A stretch of 15,771 bases of DNA from contig JALVEU010000059.1 of the NCBI GenBank assembly GCA_027030565.1, forward strand, positions 1-15,771, in the 5' to 3' direction. A model generated the notes under the pieces. The model made no database searches and was not told where the DNA came from. It saw only the letters and a list, made by a program, of their open reading frames with translations. The DNA comes from Gammaproteobacteria bacterium. Its GTDB lineage: Bacteria > Pseudomonadota > Gammaproteobacteria > JAJDOJ01. The translations under genes were made by a program, and so were the position numbers. Shown here in pieces: positions 15,701-15,771 of this stretch. Position 1 is the stretch's first letter, and the number at the start of each line of letters is the position of its first letter.

Positions 15701-15771
15701 TTTCAGCCTCGGCCGTTTCAGCCTCGGCCGTTTCAGCCTCGGCCGTTTCAGCCTCGGCCGTTTCAGCCTCG
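12750..15771 (-). CDS. Hybrid CheA-type histidine kinase with Hpt domains and receiver (ChpA/PilL-like), 5'-truncated
   Basis: The C-terminal 1006 residues of a chemosensory kinase are visible; the frame stays open to the window edge. An internal ATG at 15512 falls inside an Hpt domain and is not the start. In order: an acidic pentapeptide-repeat linker (residues 1 to ~61); Hpt with AVHTLNGSS (His108); a Pro/Ala/Glu-rich linker; a second Hpt with QLHTLKGGARMAG (His281); and another Pro/Ala linker. Then come a helical dimerisation region (~415-570) and an ATPase domain with N-box HMLRNAISHGIE (~580), VADDGMGID and GRGVGMDVV. A CheW-like domain (~720-860) and a receiver (~878-1006) with acceptor Asp928 in LLDIEMPRMDGYE and a GKP lysine finish it. 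ChpA/PilL proteins controlling type IV pili share this multi-Hpt/CheA/receiver plan. The role is inferred from architecture and the adjacent CheW gene; methyl-accepting and PilG/H genes are outside the window. Confidence 0.92.
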   Translation of the reverse strand, partial: EAETAEAETAEAETAEAETAEAETAEAETAEAETAEVETAEVETAEVETAEVETAEVETAEGAPDRELLEIFASEASEHARRLVQAVEASARNRANLPITEELRRAVHTLNGSSSTAGVEAIALLCGPLERYLRERAESHRTVPFAVVEPLHEAARRIEAIIAELPDRIVPADSVSGLRDRLREAIEASRVEPGPSKPAIPLPGSAPETTEEPAGESKPAAPAAEAAEALAEQPGEQDRELVEIFLEEATDILDSAERLVEEWSERPEDTRLMEALQRQLHTLKGGARMAGYPRTIGSLSHALESLIVQVAEGQRSAGPDLFDMLNRSLDRLLAMVQHAEKGEPVYAAADLLGAAQEMHGEAPALTPAPSAVPEARPEKAAPQPEPAAPAQQELVRVRAQLLDSLVNYAGEVNIYHSRLEQQISSFGQGLQELEHTVGRLRNQLRQLELETEAQILSHWEADRERGAFEDFDPLELDRYSTIQQLSRALSESVNDLISIKDMLVDGVRESETLLLQQSRVSTDLQEGLMRTRMVQFTSLAPRLRRIARQTAEALGKRVELKVRGETQELDRSVLDRMVAPLEHMLRNAISHGIEPPQERSAAGKPPVGHITVAVERDGSEVVIQVADDGMGIDLDAVRRKALACGLLKEDEQLPDEELMQFILESGFSTAENVSHIAGRGVGMDVVASEIKQLGGSLSIDSIRGRGTSFTIRLPFTLAISQALLVESSDDLYAIPLASIEGIVRLSAGELEARYRESRPVYEYAGHEYELKHLGVLLGIGQPALESPGTMYPVILVRAGELRAALQVEHVVGNREIVVKPVGPQISKVRGVSGATILGDGRVVLILDVAGLVRARSGIRLVYSAPEERKPEVERSGPPLVMVVDDSITIRKVTSRMLERNNFQVVTARDGMDALGKLQDTRPDLMLLDIEMPRMDGYELASHVRNNPQLKDLPIIMITSRVGKKHRERALELGVNRYLGKPYQDAELLASIRELLHAQRNARGSGS
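15586..15771 (-). repeat. 15-bp tandem coding repeat (minisatellite), at least 12 copies, cut by window edge
   Basis: Twelve full 15-bp units plus six bases run to the window edge. On the plus strand one variant CCTTCGGCCGTTTCA (15586-15600) is followed by five identical ACTTCGGCCGTTTCA (15601-15675), then six identical GCCTCGGCCGTTTCA (15676-15765) and a partial unit. Read on the minus strand in the CheA frame they encode repeated EAETA then EVETA, an acidic, probably unstructured linker in front of the Hpt domain. Because the unit is 15 bp, gain or loss of copies keeps the frame. Identity within each block suggests recent expansion by slippage or unequal recombination. Total copy number is unknown because the array continues outside. 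Confidence 0.95.

Noticed and set aside
15586..15771. CRISPR array
   Set aside because: Units are 15 bp and directly adjacent, with no spacers, and lie in frame inside a coding gene.

Overview
The window is G+C-rich (roughly two thirds by eye), densely packed bacterial chromosome with no mobile elements, tRNA or rRNA genes. Protein sequences and gene order point to a gammaproteobacterium, most like the Chromatiales/Ectothiorhodospiraceae or a related pseudomonad-like lineage. Three things suggest this: a tkt-gap-pgk-pyk-fba carbon operon, an ahcY gene preceded by an S-adenosylhomocysteine (SAH) riboswitch, and a large Hpt-rich CheA hybrid followed by a CheW-like gene and rsmE, as in the type IV pilus (Pil/Chp) chemosensory locus of pseudomonads. 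The exact taxon cannot be fixed from this window.

Region 1 (1-6863, minus strand) is a five-gene central-carbon operon read from high to low coordinates: transketolase, glyceraldehyde-3-phosphate dehydrogenase, phosphoglycerate kinase, pyruvate kinase and class II fructose-bisphosphate aldolase (3' end cut off by the window edge). These enzymes serve lower glycolysis and gluconeogenesis, and all except pyruvate kinase also serve the Calvin cycle. Upstream of tkt is a good sigma70-type promoter (6964-6992). Just behind its -35 box is a dyad (6998-7025) with the TNA-N7-TNA pattern of CbbR and other LysR-type operators. Two hairpin-forming sequences lie in the tkt-gap and gap-pgk gaps.

Region 2 (7107-7670, minus) is a thioredoxin-fold protein with a CNHC motif, divergent from metK.

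Region 3 (7813-12271, plus) is an activated-methyl-cycle operon: metK makes SAM, ahcY removes the SAH left by methylation, metF supplies methyl groups for methionine synthesis, and rsmE is a SAM-dependent 16S rRNA methyltransferase. An SAH riboswitch sits between metK and ahcY. Its 3' strand can pair alternatively with the ahcY Shine-Dalgarno region, which gives a readable translational ON-switch model.

Region 4 (12246-15771, minus) holds a CheW-like adaptor and the long C-terminal part of a CheA-type hybrid kinase (two Hpt domains visible, kinase core, CheW-like domain, receiver). Its 5' end lies beyond the window. At the window edge the gene runs into a 15-bp in-frame coding minisatellite of at least twelve copies encoding an acidic EAETA/EVETA linker. 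The last codons of rsmE and the CheW gene overlap tail to tail by 26 bp.

No stretch longer than about 250 bp lacks a gene. I see no wholly new system. The items most worth a second look are the riboswitch switching model, the LysR-type operator on the carbon operon, and the coding minisatellite in the sensory kinase.
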